Positions 1 to 10,000 of a stretch of 27,975 nucleotides of DNA are shown here, in pieces; the first letter of the stretch is position 1, and every line of letters begins with the position of its first letter. The position numbers and the translations under genes are program-made. Location of the stretch: positions 1 to 27,975 of the forward strand of contig CAZJRB010000101.1 in assembly GCA_964547995.1 (NCBI GenBank), read 5' to 3'. The stretch is from CAZJRB01 sp964547995. GTDB taxonomy: Bacteria; Planctomycetota; Planctomycetia; Pirellulales; Thermoguttaceae. Under the pieces are notes generated by a model. The model did no database searches. It saw only the letters and a list, made by a program, of their open reading frames with translations, and was not told the DNA's origin.

Positions 1-11
1 TCGATGCTAAT

Positions 12-1010
12 TCAAACCACGGAGAATTCCAGTTCCAAGGGAATCAAAACAAAAGTCTCTTGCCAAAGTGGGTATTCGACAACTGGGGCGCTCTCGTGTT
101 TGGCTGTCTTACTCCTTTTGCGTGTAATCCTACCACGCTGCCAGTCAACCTCAGACTGCTTTAGCTCGGAGATATCGACCTGAGTGCAGCCGGTATTCAG
201 CATGAGTAGGATATATAGACGTGTACGACCATCCACAGCACTTAGGATGTTTTTTACTTGTGGAATGGTGAGGACCTCAACAGCGCTCGTTACCTTGCCG
301 ATATGTAGCGTGGTAATGTTTCGTGGCAACTCGTCTAAAATCTCGGACGTGTATAACCACCGGACAAACTGCTTATAGGCTACCCAGTAATCGCTCGCAT
401 ACGTGATAGTCCACTTTTTGCTGGCTATTACCTCTTGAAGATGTCCGTAGTAGCTCTGCGATATTTTGCCGTTTAGATCGTTGACGGGAATGTCACCCTG
501 TAGCCAGTCAAGAAAGTAGTTGACGTATCGCTGGATATTTTCGTATCGGCCAACAGAACAGCCACCAGACTCAGCTTCTTTACACTTTATGTCGAGAAAC
601 TCTTTCGCGTGGTAGGCAAGCGAGTCAGTCTTTGAAACGGGTGGGGACAGCGGCACAAAGAACGGTGGCGGGGGTGTGTATGGCTGTCCGGTAGTGAGTG
701 CATTGCGCACAGCCTGTAGTTGGCGCTCGACCACAGCCAGCGCTTCGGGGTGTAGCAGTCCCCGATCATGTAGACCACCCAAGACCTGGAGTGTGTTGCT
801 ATTTTCAGCGAGTATCGACTCTAGCCGCTGCTGCTCTGGACCTGCGTCAATTTCGGCCTTCTTCTTGAGCCAAGCTTGCCAACACCTCGAATAGCTGGAA
901 TCCTTCGTTTCACCATCGCGAGTCGGAATCCAATACTGCTTCTTTTTGTATCGTTTGCACCAGCGTCGGGTGCCCCGATCCCAAGTCAGCTTGTATTTCT
1001 TTCTAGCCAT
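12..1010 (-). CDS. Tyrosine-recombinase-like integrase, C-terminally truncated
   Basis: A 332-aa protein starting MARKKYKLTW with a basic N-terminus (KRYKKKQYW) typical of planctomycete phage-type integrases. A SAM-like core-binding region (about residues 130-240) is followed by the start of the catalytic domain. The box-I region reads TGCTQVDISEL, so the usual catalytic Arg of TGLRxSEL is Thr here. After YPLWQETF the sequence turns into unrelated residues and stops at a TGA, before the H-x-x-R and Tyr motifs. The protein is therefore shorter than the roughly 400 aa of the family and probably inactive, or frameshifted with the rest beyond the window edge. ATG at 1010 was preferred over ATG at 1073 because a TTGACA-N17-TAGCTT promoter ends seven bases before it. 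No Shine-Dalgarno is visible. A sampled 60-base row is about 48% GC against about 68% for a row of the heparinase gene, suggesting acquisition by transfer. Confidence 0.7.
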   Translation of the reverse strand: MARKKYKLTWDRGTRRWCKRYKKKQYWIPTRDGETKDSSYSRCWQAWLKKKAEIDAGPEQQRLESILAENSNTLQVLGGLHDRGLLHPEALAVVERQLQAVRNALTTGQPYTPPPPFFVPLSPPVSKTDSLAYHAKEFLDIKCKEAESGGCSVGRYENIQRYVNYFLDWLQGDIPVNDLNGKISQSYYGHLQEVIASKKWTITYASDYWVAYKQFVRWLYTSEILDELPRNITTLHIGKVTSAVEVLTIPQVKNILSAVDGRTRLYILLMLNTGCTQVDISELKQSEVDWQRGRITRKRSKTAKHESAPVVEYPLWQETFVLIPLELEFSVV

Positions 1011-1017
1011 ACTCGAC

Positions 1018-1046
1018 AAGCTACCAAACCGGCAAGATGGTGTCAA
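1018..1046 (-). promoter_or_regulatory. Candidate integrase promoter (leaderless)
   Basis: On the minus strand TTGACA (1046-1041) is followed after 17 bases by TAGCTT (1023-1018). The -35 box is perfect and the -10 box matches only about half of TATAAT. A transcript would start about seven bases later, almost exactly at the ATG at 1010, so the mRNA would be leaderless. That fits the absence of a Shine-Dalgarno site. Confidence 0.35.
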
Positions 1047-1052
1047 CCGTAA

Positions 1053-1104
1053 TTGTAACGCATTTTGTAACATTTTCGGCGTTACAATACCCCCAGAAGT
1101 TACA
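1053..1104. promoter_or_regulatory. Cluster of GTTACAA repeats upstream of the integrase
   Basis: The heptamer TTGTAAC occurs at 1053-1059 and 1065-1071, its inverse GTTACAA at 1081-1087, and a GTTACA core at 1099-1104. The outer pair extends to an 8-base inverted repeat (1053-1060 with 1080-1087). The cluster starts six bases upstream of the -35 box. It looks like an operator or recombinase/excisionase arm-site array, but no protein can be assigned. Confidence 0.5.
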
Positions 1105-1172
1105 CCCCCCTAATTGGAAAGCCTTACTGCGAAACGACTTGCGAAAAGAGAACTACTGCCGTTAAGTAATGC

Positions 1173-1691
1173 CTATTGGCCGGCTTCTTTCGGCAACATT
1201 GCCATCAGGTCGACCATTTCCAGGGCCGCTTCCGCAGCGTCAACGCCTTTGTTTCCTGTTTTAGCGCCGGGAATGTCTTTTCCTGTGGTGGCCGTCTCGC
1301 CGCCGGAACGGGCAATCGCCTGTTCGAGCGTGTTGCAGGTGAGCACGCCGAAGATCACCGGCACGCCGGTGCGGGCGCCGATGTCGGCCAGCGAGTTGCC
1401 CACGGCCCGGTTGATGTGCCGATCGTGGGTGGTCTCGCCGCGGATGACGGCCCCCAGGCAGATCACGGCGAGGTAGCGGCCGCTCCGGGCCAGGCGGCCG
1501 GCAACCGTGGGAATCTCATACGCTCCCGGCACCCAGGCAACATCAACGGCATCGTCGGCGACCCCGCGTGCGGCGAGTGTTTGCAGCGCACCATCGAGGA
1601 GCCGCGACGTGATCGATTCGTTGAACCGCGCCACGACAACGGCAAATCGGCCCCCGGGGGCGGTCGGTTTTCCTTGAAAAACCCTGGGCAT
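1173..1691 (-). CDS. ribH: 6,7-dimethyl-8-ribityllumazine synthase
   Basis: Catalyses the penultimate step of riboflavin synthesis, condensing 5-amino-6-ribitylaminouracil with 3,4-dihydroxy-2-butanone 4-phosphate to 6,7-dimethyl-8-ribityllumazine in the cytoplasm. Family motifs are present: FNESIT near residue 23, VPGAYEIP near 54, GAVIRGETTH with the catalytic His at about 89, PVIFGVLT near 111 and a C-terminal NKGVDAAEAALEM segment. The length of 172 aa is normal. The ATG at 1691 was chosen because the longer reading starts at a TTG at 1742 inside a low-complexity AAAGCAG tract and only adds residues resembling that repeat. It lies downstream of rho on the same strand. In many planctomycetes nusB would be expected next (recalled, not checked); here the next gene is the integrase, so an insertion may have split the group. 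Confidence 0.95.
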   Translation of the reverse strand: MPRVFQGKPTAPGGRFAVVVARFNESITSRLLDGALQTLAARGVADDAVDVAWVPGAYEIPTVAGRLARSGRYLAVICLGAVIRGETTHDRHINRAVGNSLADIGARTGVPVIFGVLTCNTLEQAIARSGGETATTGKDIPGAKTGNKGVDAAEAALEMVDLMAMLPKEAGQ

Positions 1692-1710
1692 CGTAGTGGA
1701 TAGTGGGTAT

Positions 1711-1738
1711 CCGCTTTCTGCTTTCTGCTTTTTGCTTT
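1711..1738. repeat. CTTTCTG low-complexity tract
   Basis: Short tandem CTTTCTG-type units (AAAGCAG on the minus strand) lie just upstream of ribH. The same kind of tract occurs at 20172-20195 at the end of the UbiA gene, also purine-rich on the minus strand. Confidence 0.6.
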
Positions 1739-1762
1739 GCAAAGCCGCAAGCGGTGACGCGG

Positions 1763-3220
1763 TTACTTCAAATTCATGCTCATCAAAAACTCAGCGTTAT
1801 TCTGAGTCTTTTCGAGTCGGGTGGTGAGCAATTCCATGGCTTCGGGCCCGTTCATGTCGTTGAGCACGCGGCGGAGCACGCAGACGCGGCGGTACTCCTC
1901 AGGGTCCATCAGCATCTCTTCTTTGCGGGTGCCGCTTCGGTTGATGTCGATGGCCGGCCAGATGCGCCGGTCGACCAGCTTCCGGTCGAGCACGATCTCC
2001 TGGTTGCCCGTCCCCTTGAACTCCTCGAAGATCACTTCATCCATGCGGCTGCCGGTGTCGATCAGGGCGGTGGCGATGATCGTCAGCGATCCGCCCTCCT
2101 CGATCTTGCGCGCCGACCCGAAGAACCGCTTGGGCCGCTGCAAGGCGTTGGCGTCCATACCACCGGAGAGGAGCTTGCCCGAGTTGGGGCACTCCGTGTT
2201 CCACGCCCTGGCCAGGCGGGTAATCGAATCGAGAAAAACGAGCACGTCATGGCCGTATTCGACCATCCGCTTCGCCTTTTCGAGAACCATTTCGGAAACC
2301 TGGACGTGCCGGGAAGCGGGTTCGTCAAAGGTCGAACTGATTACCTCGCAATTGCTGCCCTTGACTTCCCGTTCCATGTCGGTAACTTCCTCCGGCCGCT
2401 CGTCGATCAACAGCATGAAGACGTAAAGGTCGGGGTAGTTGACTAAGGAGGCTTTGGCCATTTCCTGCATGAGGATGGTTTTCCCGGCCCGCGGAGGACT
2501 GACAATCAGCCCTCGCTGCCCGAAACCAATCGGCACGATCATGTCCACCACCCGCATGTCGATATTGTCGCTGGTGGTCTCCATGACGACCCTCTCGTCG
2601 GGATGCAAGGGCGTCAGGTCGTCGAAGAAAACCTTCTTGCTCAACAGATTGGGGTCTTCATAGTTGATCGCTTCGACGCGAAGCAACGCAAAGTACCGCT
2701 CGTTCTCCTTCGGGGGGCGAATCTGGCCGGAAACGGTCGAGCCGGTCCGCAACCCAAAACGGCGGATCTGGCTGGGCGAAACGTAGATGTCGTCGGGGCA
2801 CGAAAGGTAGTGGTAATCGGGGCTGCGGAGAAACCCGAACCCGTCCGGCAACACCTCCAAGGTGCCCTCGCCGTACATCAATCCGTTGAGCTTCACCCGC
2901 TCCTTGAGTATCTTGAAAATGAGATCCTGCTTCTTGTCGCCGGCGTAGTCTGCGACGTTTCCCTTACGGGCCTCGTCGATCAGTTCGGCCATCGACATCC
3001 GCTGGAGTTCCGCGATGTGCGTATCGCCCGACTGCTTGATCTTTTCATAGCGATCGTGGATTTCGTCCTTGATTTTCGCTGCTTGGGAAACGAGTTCCTC
3101 GGCCAGGGAAAGAGGTTCCGTTTCTTCGTCATACTTATTGACGGGTCGTTCCTCCACTTCGCCGACGCCGGGAGGCTTCTCCCCGCTCAGATCCGCTTTG
3201 GTTTCATCAGTGCTTGCCAT
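1763..3220 (-). CDS. rho: Transcription termination factor Rho
   Basis: Hexameric RNA-dependent ATPase/helicase that terminates transcription. The 485-aa product has an acidic, helical N-terminal extension (about 1-70), a Rho N-terminal domain, a cold-shock-like RNA-binding domain with GFGFLR at about 127-132, and a RecA-type ATPase with Walker A PPRAGKT at about 242-248 and Walker B DVLVFLD at about 325-331. SITRLARAWN and the GGxxANALQRPKRFFG region follow, as in canonical Rho. ATG 3220 is favoured over the upstream in-frame start at 3259 because AGGAG lies nine bases upstream of it. It follows coaE on the same strand, after a gap of about 107 bases. The usual planctomycete neighbours polA and coaE precede it. 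Confidence 0.97.
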   Translation of the reverse strand: MASTDETKADLSGEKPPGVGEVEERPVNKYDEETEPLSLAEELVSQAAKIKDEIHDRYEKIKQSGDTHIAELQRMSMAELIDEARKGNVADYAGDKKQDLIFKILKERVKLNGLMYGEGTLEVLPDGFGFLRSPDYHYLSCPDDIYVSPSQIRRFGLRTGSTVSGQIRPPKENERYFALLRVEAINYEDPNLLSKKVFFDDLTPLHPDERVVMETTSDNIDMRVVDMIVPIGFGQRGLIVSPPRAGKTILMQEMAKASLVNYPDLYVFMLLIDERPEEVTDMEREVKGSNCEVISSTFDEPASRHVQVSEMVLEKAKRMVEYGHDVLVFLDSITRLARAWNTECPNSGKLLSGGMDANALQRPKRFFGSARKIEEGGSLTIIATALIDTGSRMDEVIFEEFKGTGNQEIVLDRKLVDRRIWPAIDINRSGTRKEEMLMDPEEYRRVCVLRRVLNDMNGPEAMELLTTRLEKTQNNAEFLMSMNLK

Positions 3221-3327
3221 GACTGCCACTCCTGGAATAGCTCGTGGGAACCGACGCACGGACGGCGCCGGCGGTGGGTTGGTTGTTGTTCCGGTTGGAA
3301 AGGTTACGGGTCGTTATGAAAAGGAAA

Positions 3328-3927
3328 TCAGCCGGAAAGGGACTGCCAAAACTGCTCAACTTGAACCCGGGTCTGCTCCGGGAGGCCCGAATTGTCGATG
3401 ACCACATCGGCACGCTCGCGTTTCACGTCTAGCGACTGCTGTATCCGCTGGCGGGCCGCGAAATCCTCCTCGTTCCATCCTCGGGCCAAAGCTCTTTTCC
3501 GCCGCACCTTCTCGGGCGCGTCAACAAACAATAGTTTCTCGCAAAAGTCGTCCCAGCCCGCTTCCAGAAGCAATGGAGCATCGAGCACCACAAACTCGGT
3601 ATCGGAAGCGGCCAAGGCGTCGAGTTGTTGCTTTAATCGTCGGGCAATCTCAGGATGGGTCAGTTGTTCCAGATACGTTCGCTCTCGTTTTGCGTCGGGG
3701 GAATCGCTAAAGACAATTCGGGCAAGGGAGGTTCGGTCGATCCGGCCGTCGGTGTCAAAGACTTTCACGCCCCAACGTTTTCTGGCTGCCGCTTCGATCT
3801 GCGGCAGCCGCAATATCTCGTGTCCTGTTTGGTCGGCATCCAGGACCGCGGCACCGAACTGCGCCAACTGTTCGGTCACCAGGCTTTTTCCGCTGGCCAC
3901 ACCGCCCAGCATGCCGATCACGTACAT
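3328..3927 (-). CDS. coaE: Dephospho-CoA kinase
   Basis: Phosphorylates the 3'-hydroxyl of dephospho-CoA using ATP, the last step of coenzyme A synthesis. The 199-aa product starts MYVIGMLGGVASGKS, with the P-loop GGVASGKS at residues 8-15. It continues with the DADQ substrate motif, a THPEI segment, VVLDAPLLLEAGW and the LID-like region RKRALARG. The length is normal. The longer reading to 4008 overlaps the end of polA and adds nothing family-like, so ATG 3927, 31 bases after the polA stop, was chosen. Co-transcription with polA is likely. Confidence 0.95.
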   Translation of the reverse strand: MYVIGMLGGVASGKSLVTEQLAQFGAAVLDADQTGHEILRLPQIEAAARKRWGVKVFDTDGRIDRTSLARIVFSDSPDAKRERTYLEQLTHPEIARRLKQQLDALAASDTEFVVLDAPLLLEAGWDDFCEKLLFVDAPEKVRRKRALARGWNEEDFAARQRIQQSLDVKRERADVVIDNSGLPEQTRVQVEQFWQSLSG

Positions 3928-3958
3928 CTCGGTGATTTGTCGTTCCGCGAGAGTTGTC

Positions 3959-6787
3959 TCAAGTGAGTGGTTCGAGGTCGGCCCAATTAGGACCGAACTT
4001 GGCGTCAACTTTCAGAGGAATATTGAGTTCATGGACATTAACCATCTCTTCCGTGACGAGTCTAGCCAGGTTGTGGAGCCGATCGGAAGGGACTTCAAAG
4101 ATCAACTCGTCGTGGATTTGCAATAACATCCTTGCGTTGAGGTTTTCCCGCCGCAAGCGCCGAGAGATCGCGATCATGGCAAGTTTGATCAGATCCGCAG
4201 CGGACCCCTGAATGACCGTGTTAACGGCGGTCCGTTCGGCGAGGTTCCTTTGACGGCCGGCCTTGTGGCGCGTAGTGGTACGCACGCCGCGAATGGCCCG
4301 ACGCCGCCCCAAGATAGTTTTAACATACCCTTTTTCGCGACATTCCGCTAGTACCCTGTCAAGAAAAGTCTCGATTCCCGGGTACCTGGCGAAGTAGCCG
4401 TCGATAAATTCGCCCGCTGCCGCCTTGGATATTCCCAGGCTTTTTGCGAGCCCAAAGGCCGTTTGCCCATAAACTACCCCAAAATTGACCGCTTTTGCCT
4501 CACGCCGCATCCGGGACGTTACATCTTTCAGGGGAACACCGTTTACCTCTCCGGCAACCCGGGCGTGAATATCCTCATCTCGCGCAAAGGCATCACAAAG
4601 TCCCTTGTCGCCCGAATAGTGGGCCAGGACCCTCAACTCGATCTGCGAATAGTCTGCCGCCAACAACGTCCAACCGGCCCGGCCCGGTACAAACGCCGAG
4701 CGGATTTCCCGGCCCACGTCGGTCCGCACGGGGATGTTCTGGAGGTTCGGGTCGCTGCTGCTGAGCCGTCCGGTAGCGGTGACCACCTGGTTAAACGAGG
4801 CGTGTACACGGCCGGTGGTCGGGTGGACCAACTTCGGCAGCGCGTCGACATACGTGCTCTTCAGCTTGGCGTACTGGCGATAGTCGAAAATTTTCGCCGG
4901 CAGCGGGTGCAACCTGGCAAGCTCCTCGAGCACCTCAACATCGGTACTCGGTCCCGTCTTGGTCTTCTTGCCGACCGGCAGGCCCAATTCATCAAACAGC
5001 ACCTCTTGAAGCTGCTTGGGCGAGGCGATGTTGAACCGGTGCCCGGCCAGTTCGTAGATCTCCTGTTCGATGGCGTCAATTCGCTCGCCGTACTGTCGGC
5101 TCAACCCGTCAAGCCGATCGACGTCGACCTTGATCCCGTTCGATTCCATTTCGACGAGGACCTCGATCAATGGGAGTTCCAGATCGGCGAACAAGGATTG
5201 CAGTTCCGCGTCGGCAAGCCCCTCTGCCAGAATCGGCCGCAACTGCCACGGCAGCAGCGCATCCTCGGCAGCGTAGTCGAGCACTTTCTCCACTGGTATC
5301 TCGTCCATTCGCTTCTGGTTCCTGCCGCTGCCGATCAGTTCGTCGATTTCGCTGGCCGAGCGATCGAGGTAACGCTTCGACAGCTCGCTCAGCTTGAAAT
5401 TCCGCGCTCCGGCATCGAGCAGGTACGCGGCCACCATGGTATCGAACGCCACGCCGGCCAGTTCCACACCGGCATTTCGGAGCACAATCATGTCGTACTT
5501 GAGGTTCTGCCCGATTTTTCCGATCACAGGATCTTCCAGCAGGGGACGCAGCACCGCAAGCGTTTCCTCCGGATCGAGGCAAGGTTCTCCGTCCGGTGCG
5601 CGAACCGGCACGTACCAGGCTTCGTCGTCTGTGAAGGCAAAAGAGTATCCGACGATTTCGGCCCACCGCGGCATGGCGCTGGTCGTTTCGGTGTCGATCG
5701 AGACCGACTTCCGCCGGCGCATCTCCGCCACGAGCTTTTCGAGGGCCTCGGGCGAATCGACGAGATGGTAGGCTGCCGCAACGCGCGGGGGCGGCGGTTT
5801 GGGCGGGGCATCGCCCAACACGCGCAGTTTCTGGCCCAGGCTGCGAAAGCCGAATTCGCTGAACAACTCCGAAGCGGCCTCGCGATTTCCCCCACCGACT
5901 TGCCCCCCTTCCCAATCGACAGCGACGGGCACATTCATATCGAGCCGGACCAACTCGCGGCTCAGCAGGGCCTGATCGCGGAAATTGATCAGGTTCTCTT
6001 TCCGTTTCTTGCCCGAAACCTCACCGGCATGGTCGAGGACTTCATCCAGCGTAAGATATTTTTCGAGAAGCTGCTGGGCGAATTTCGGTCCGATCAGCGG
6101 CACACCGGGCACATTATCGCTCGTATCGCCCACCAGTGCCTGGAAATCGACGACTTGCTCCGGGGCAATCCCCCACGTTTCCTTCAGCTCCTCACGGCCG
6201 AACACCCGGTCCTTGCGGATGTTGTAGACTTTCACCCGCTCGGTAATAAGTTGCCGGCAATCCTTGTCGGCGGTCACCAGGAAACACTCGCCGCCGAGTT
6301 CGTCGGTAATCCGAGAGACCGTGGCGAGGATGTCATCCGCCTCGAACGACTCGCACCCCAGTGCCGGGATGCCGAAGGTCCGTATCACCCGTCGAATCGA
6401 ACCGATTTGCGGGATCAAATCGTCGGGCATGGCCTTCCGCTGAATCTTATACCCGTCGTAGATCTCGTGCCGGAAGGTCTTGCCGGGCATGTCAAACGCA
6501 CAGAACAAGTAATCCGGCTGCTTCTCCTCGATCAGATAGAGGACGTCGCGGCTGAACCCAAAGACGGCGCCCACGGGTTCGCCCCGAGGGCTGCTCATTT
6601 CGGGCAAGGCGTGAAACACCTGATAGATAAGGGAATGGGCATCGATGACCCAAACCGTTTTGCCCCGAAGGCTTTCCGGTGGCGGGATCGACGTTTCGCA
6701 CATCCCCAAGGGCGGAGGAGGTGACGCCGGCGGCGATATCTCCGGTTCGAAGCCGGGGAGCGTCTTCTGCTGGGGGGAGTTTACCAT
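3959..6787 (-). CDS. polA: DNA polymerase I with proofreading domain
   Basis: Replication and repair polymerase of 942 aa with three domains. The N-terminal 5'-3' exonuclease (about 43-320) has VIDAHSL, ESFEADD and DTSDNVPG. The 3'-5' exonuclease (about 340-520) keeps its acidic residues: DTET (D365, E367), N428/D432 in GQNLKYD and Y505/D509 in YAAED, so proofreading is probably active. The polymerase domain (about 530-942) has motif A DYSQIELR (D712), motif B RREAKAVNFG (K765) and motif C QIHDE (D893). A Pro-rich 40-residue N-terminal extension is unusual compared with E. coli. ATG 6787 has no clear Shine-Dalgarno. A candidate promoter lies at 6830-6859. coaE and rho follow on the same strand. 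Confidence 0.97.
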   Translation of the reverse strand: MVNSPQQKTLPGFEPEISPPASPPPPLGMCETSIPPPESLRGKTVWVIDAHSLIYQVFHALPEMSSPRGEPVGAVFGFSRDVLYLIEEKQPDYLFCAFDMPGKTFRHEIYDGYKIQRKAMPDDLIPQIGSIRRVIRTFGIPALGCESFEADDILATVSRITDELGGECFLVTADKDCRQLITERVKVYNIRKDRVFGREELKETWGIAPEQVVDFQALVGDTSDNVPGVPLIGPKFAQQLLEKYLTLDEVLDHAGEVSGKKRKENLINFRDQALLSRELVRLDMNVPVAVDWEGGQVGGGNREAASELFSEFGFRSLGQKLRVLGDAPPKPPPPRVAAAYHLVDSPEALEKLVAEMRRRKSVSIDTETTSAMPRWAEIVGYSFAFTDDEAWYVPVRAPDGEPCLDPEETLAVLRPLLEDPVIGKIGQNLKYDMIVLRNAGVELAGVAFDTMVAAYLLDAGARNFKLSELSKRYLDRSASEIDELIGSGRNQKRMDEIPVEKVLDYAAEDALLPWQLRPILAEGLADAELQSLFADLELPLIEVLVEMESNGIKVDVDRLDGLSRQYGERIDAIEQEIYELAGHRFNIASPKQLQEVLFDELGLPVGKKTKTGPSTDVEVLEELARLHPLPAKIFDYRQYAKLKSTYVDALPKLVHPTTGRVHASFNQVVTATGRLSSSDPNLQNIPVRTDVGREIRSAFVPGRAGWTLLAADYSQIELRVLAHYSGDKGLCDAFARDEDIHARVAGEVNGVPLKDVTSRMRREAKAVNFGVVYGQTAFGLAKSLGISKAAAGEFIDGYFARYPGIETFLDRVLAECREKGYVKTILGRRRAIRGVRTTTRHKAGRQRNLAERTAVNTVIQGSAADLIKLAMIAISRRLRRENLNARMLLQIHDELIFEVPSDRLHNLARLVTEEMVNVHELNIPLKVDAKFGPNWADLEPLT

Positions 6788-7090
6788 GCGTTGGACTCAT
6801 CGCTGGTAACGACAATTGGGACGCCCCGCATCCTAGCCCCTCTATTGAGCGGATGTCAAGATACCGAAGCTGCCCCCAAAGTATCCAGTCAAGTCAAAAG
6901 TGGGAGAAATGGGAAAAATAGGTGGTTCGTGGGCCGAGCGGAAAATGATGGAAATGGATGACGGATTCACCTTCGCTGCCACCAAACGCCGCCAGCTTGC
7001 AATTCGTGTGGAAACCCGTCATTATGTATTTTTGTGTTCATCCAGGGGCATATTGTGCGCGTCTCCTTGTCCGCTCTGCTGGGGGAAAGT
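6788..7090. other. Divergent intergenic region between polA and the J-like membrane protein
   Basis: A 303-base gap with no supported gene. It holds a candidate polA promoter on the minus strand (6830-6859). No convincing plus-strand promoter was seen. The best attempt, TTGCAA at 6997 with an A/T-rich box near 7021-7028, has poor spacing. Confidence 0.6.
6830..6859 (-). promoter_or_regulatory. Candidate polA promoter
   Basis: Minus-strand TTGACA (6859-6854) with an 18-base spacer and TAGGAT (6835-6830), 43 bases upstream of the polA ATG. The -35 box is perfect and the -10 box matches four of six. It would drive polA-coaE-rho. Confidence 0.45.
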
Positions 7091-10000
7091 ATGCCGGAAG
7101 AGTTCGATCCTTACTACACTTGGCTGGGTATTCCACCCGACGAGCAACCTGCCAACCACTACCGCTTGCTCGGCGTTCGTCTGTTCGAAGAGAACCCGGA
7201 CGTGATCGAGAACGGTGCCGACCAGCGGATGACACATCTGCGCACCTTCCAGACCGGCAAGCGGGCCAAGCATTCGCAGGATATCCTCAACCAAGTAGCC
7301 GCTGCGAAGGTCTGCCTGCTGAATCCCAAACGGAAGGCCGCATACGACGAACATCTTCGTGAGGAGATGGGAGAGCAAGCCCCCGGGCAGGATTCTCCCC
7401 CCGGTAAAAAGCTATTGCAGGCTCAGCCCCTCGGAGCCGAAGACGCCGTTTCGACGGCTTCGGACTCTTTCGATCCCACGGCCGTCTTCGGGGCCGGCCC
7501 GCGAATACCCGTCGACACGCCCGCCGAGGCCGAGAAACCGAAATTGAAGGTGCGGATAGACCCGATACGGGCGCTTGCCGCCGGCGGGGGCCTTGCCGTG
7601 GTCTTGCTTCTGGTGCTGATCGTCTGGAGTTTCAGTTCCGGCAGCTCTGACAAGGATCTGGGAGAGTTGATCTTCCAGTGGCCCGAGGAAGAACGTGAAC
7701 GAGCCGTCCTGCACATCGATGACGAAGAGGTTTCGGTGCCGCCGACCGGCGAATTCATCTATCCCTGTTCACCCGGCACACACCAAATCCTTGCCGCGCG
7801 GCCCGGATTTCAAGACATCAACAGCAACGTTGATATCACCGCCGAAGGAAGCGAGACCATCGAAATCCGTTTTACGCCGAGAGCCATGCTGGTTTTGAAG
7901 TGGGGCAAAAATGAAGACCGGCGATCCCCGGTCGAAATCGACGGCGAAGTTCAAGAAATGGGCAACATCGTCGCCGGCACCACCGACACGCAAGTCGAAT
8001 TGATCGTGGCCCCCGGCGACCATATCATCCGGATCAGCCGGCCGGGATTCGAGCCGTTCGAGCAGGCGTTTACCATTGCAGGCCGGGAACCGGTAACGGT
8101 TGCGCCTGTTTGGAAGCAAAGCATCCCGGAAACCAGACCGCCGACACTGGAACCACCCTTGGCTCAACCGCCGGTCGTTCAGCCGCCCTTCGTTCAACCG
8201 CCCTCGGCTCAACCACCCGAAGTCCAACCACCTGAAGCCCAACCACCCGTTGTTCAGCCGCCGCCGGCAGTCGCCAAGCGGCTGCCGGTCCCCTCTCAGG
8301 CAGATCAGGCAAGCGTCTCCAAAGAGATCGACGAGGTGTACGGCGTTGCCGATGCCAAGGACCCGGCAGACCAGATCAAGCTCGCTGTGCAAATGCTCGA
8401 TTTGGGCCGCGAATCAGGCGGAAATCCGGCAGAGCAGTTTTCGGTGCTCCGAAAAGCGGCGGAGCTGGCGAGCGAGGGCGGAGACGCTGAACTCATGCTC
8501 AAGGCAATCAACATTATCGGAGAGAAGTACGAGATTGATACGCTCGCGGTCAAGAGCAGCTTGATGCGGACCTTCGCCAAAAACGCCACCAACGAGCCCA
8601 AGATTCGCTCGTTGGCCGCGACCGTTTCCCCTTTGGTCGATCAGGCGGTAGCCGAGCATCGGTACGGAGAAGCTTATGAGATGATCAACGCGGCCTACTA
8701 TGCCTGCATGCGCCCCAGCGGCCGGGAGTTCCGCAAAGACGTTTATCGGCAACGTTCCGAGATAACAGGCATGTACGAGGAGTGGAAGAGTTTCAAGGAA
8801 TCGCTCGATTCGCTAAAGACCGCTCCCAACGACCCGGCGGCCAATCTGGCGGTGGGCCGGTGGTACTGTTTCACCGAAGGAAATTGGGACGAGGGATTGC
8901 CGGCACTGGCCAAATCGAATGACCCGAAACTGCAGTCGCTTGCACAGAAGGACAGGGCCGGCCCGGCCGACAACACTGCACAAGTGGCGCTGGGCGACGA
9001 ATGGTGGTCGCTCTCGGAAGGCGAAGAGGAGACAAGCCGGAATCGCATGATGCAGCGAGCCGCCCATTGGTACCGGCAGGCCTTGCCGCAAGTCCAGTCG
9101 GTGCTCGCCCGCAGCAAGATCAACCAGCGATTGGAGCGTGTTGCCAAACTGACCGCCCCCGGCTCACCTTCCGAACCGGGCGGGGACACGTCTGCGCCGA
9201 CGGAACCCGACGGTACGCCGCCCGGAAAACCGCTTCCCAAGGGTGAATGGGTCGACGCCTTGAAAGCCGTGGATGTTGCGAGAAACAAAGACGGTGTGCG
9301 CGGCCCGTGGACGCGAGACGGCGAAGACATCAAAACGTCACGTGCCAGCCCCTCCTATTCGACCGATTCCCTCTGCATGCTCCCCGTCCAGGTCGAAGGA
9401 AACTACGACATGCAGATGGAATTTACGCGGACGAGCGGCGACAACACGGTTTTCATGGTCCTGCCCGTAGGAATCCAGCAGGTGGCCGTGGCGCTAAGCT
9501 ACAGGCACGGTGAGGCGTGCGGACTGAATCTGATCGGTGGCCGGGCTGCCAATGCAAACCCCTCGACGGTCAAGCCCGGTATGTTGAAAAACGGGAAAAA
9601 ATATCTCGTGCAAGCCACCGTACAACTCCAGCGCAACATCGCGAACATCCGGGTCAGTGTCGATGGAAAACGTCTCTTCCAATGGAAAGGACTGCAATCG
9701 CTGTGTGGAGTCGCTTCTTCCTCCCGCATACGCGATTTGCACCGCCCGGGGTTAGGCGCCTGCGATAGCGAGGTAACCTTTCATTCCGCAAAGATACGGG
9801 TGACCGCAGGCGAGGGACACTTTGTTCCATCCGGGCCGGGAAAGCTGCCTTTCTCGTTTGTCAAGGGAACCGGTTACGGAACGGGCGCCAATTTTATCGA
9901 CCTTGCCCCCGAAGGTGGACGCCTGGCCGGTTTCCGAATCGCCGGGGATAACAGCATTACCCACATTCAACCACTTTATAGAGTTGGAAAAGGACCTCTT

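Noticed and set aside
1692..1742. Longer ribH start at a TTG
   Set aside because: The added residues translate the AAAGCAG low-complexity tract and the ATG at 1691 gives the normal family length.
4463..6724. A 753-codon open frame on the plus strand opposite polA
   Set aside because: It is antisense to a fully conserved DNA polymerase I, has no recognisable domains, and is explained by high-GC codon bias.
6997..7028. Promoter for the J-like membrane protein
   Set aside because: The TTGCAA and the A/T-rich box are 18-20 bases apart with poor -10 matches; not convincing.
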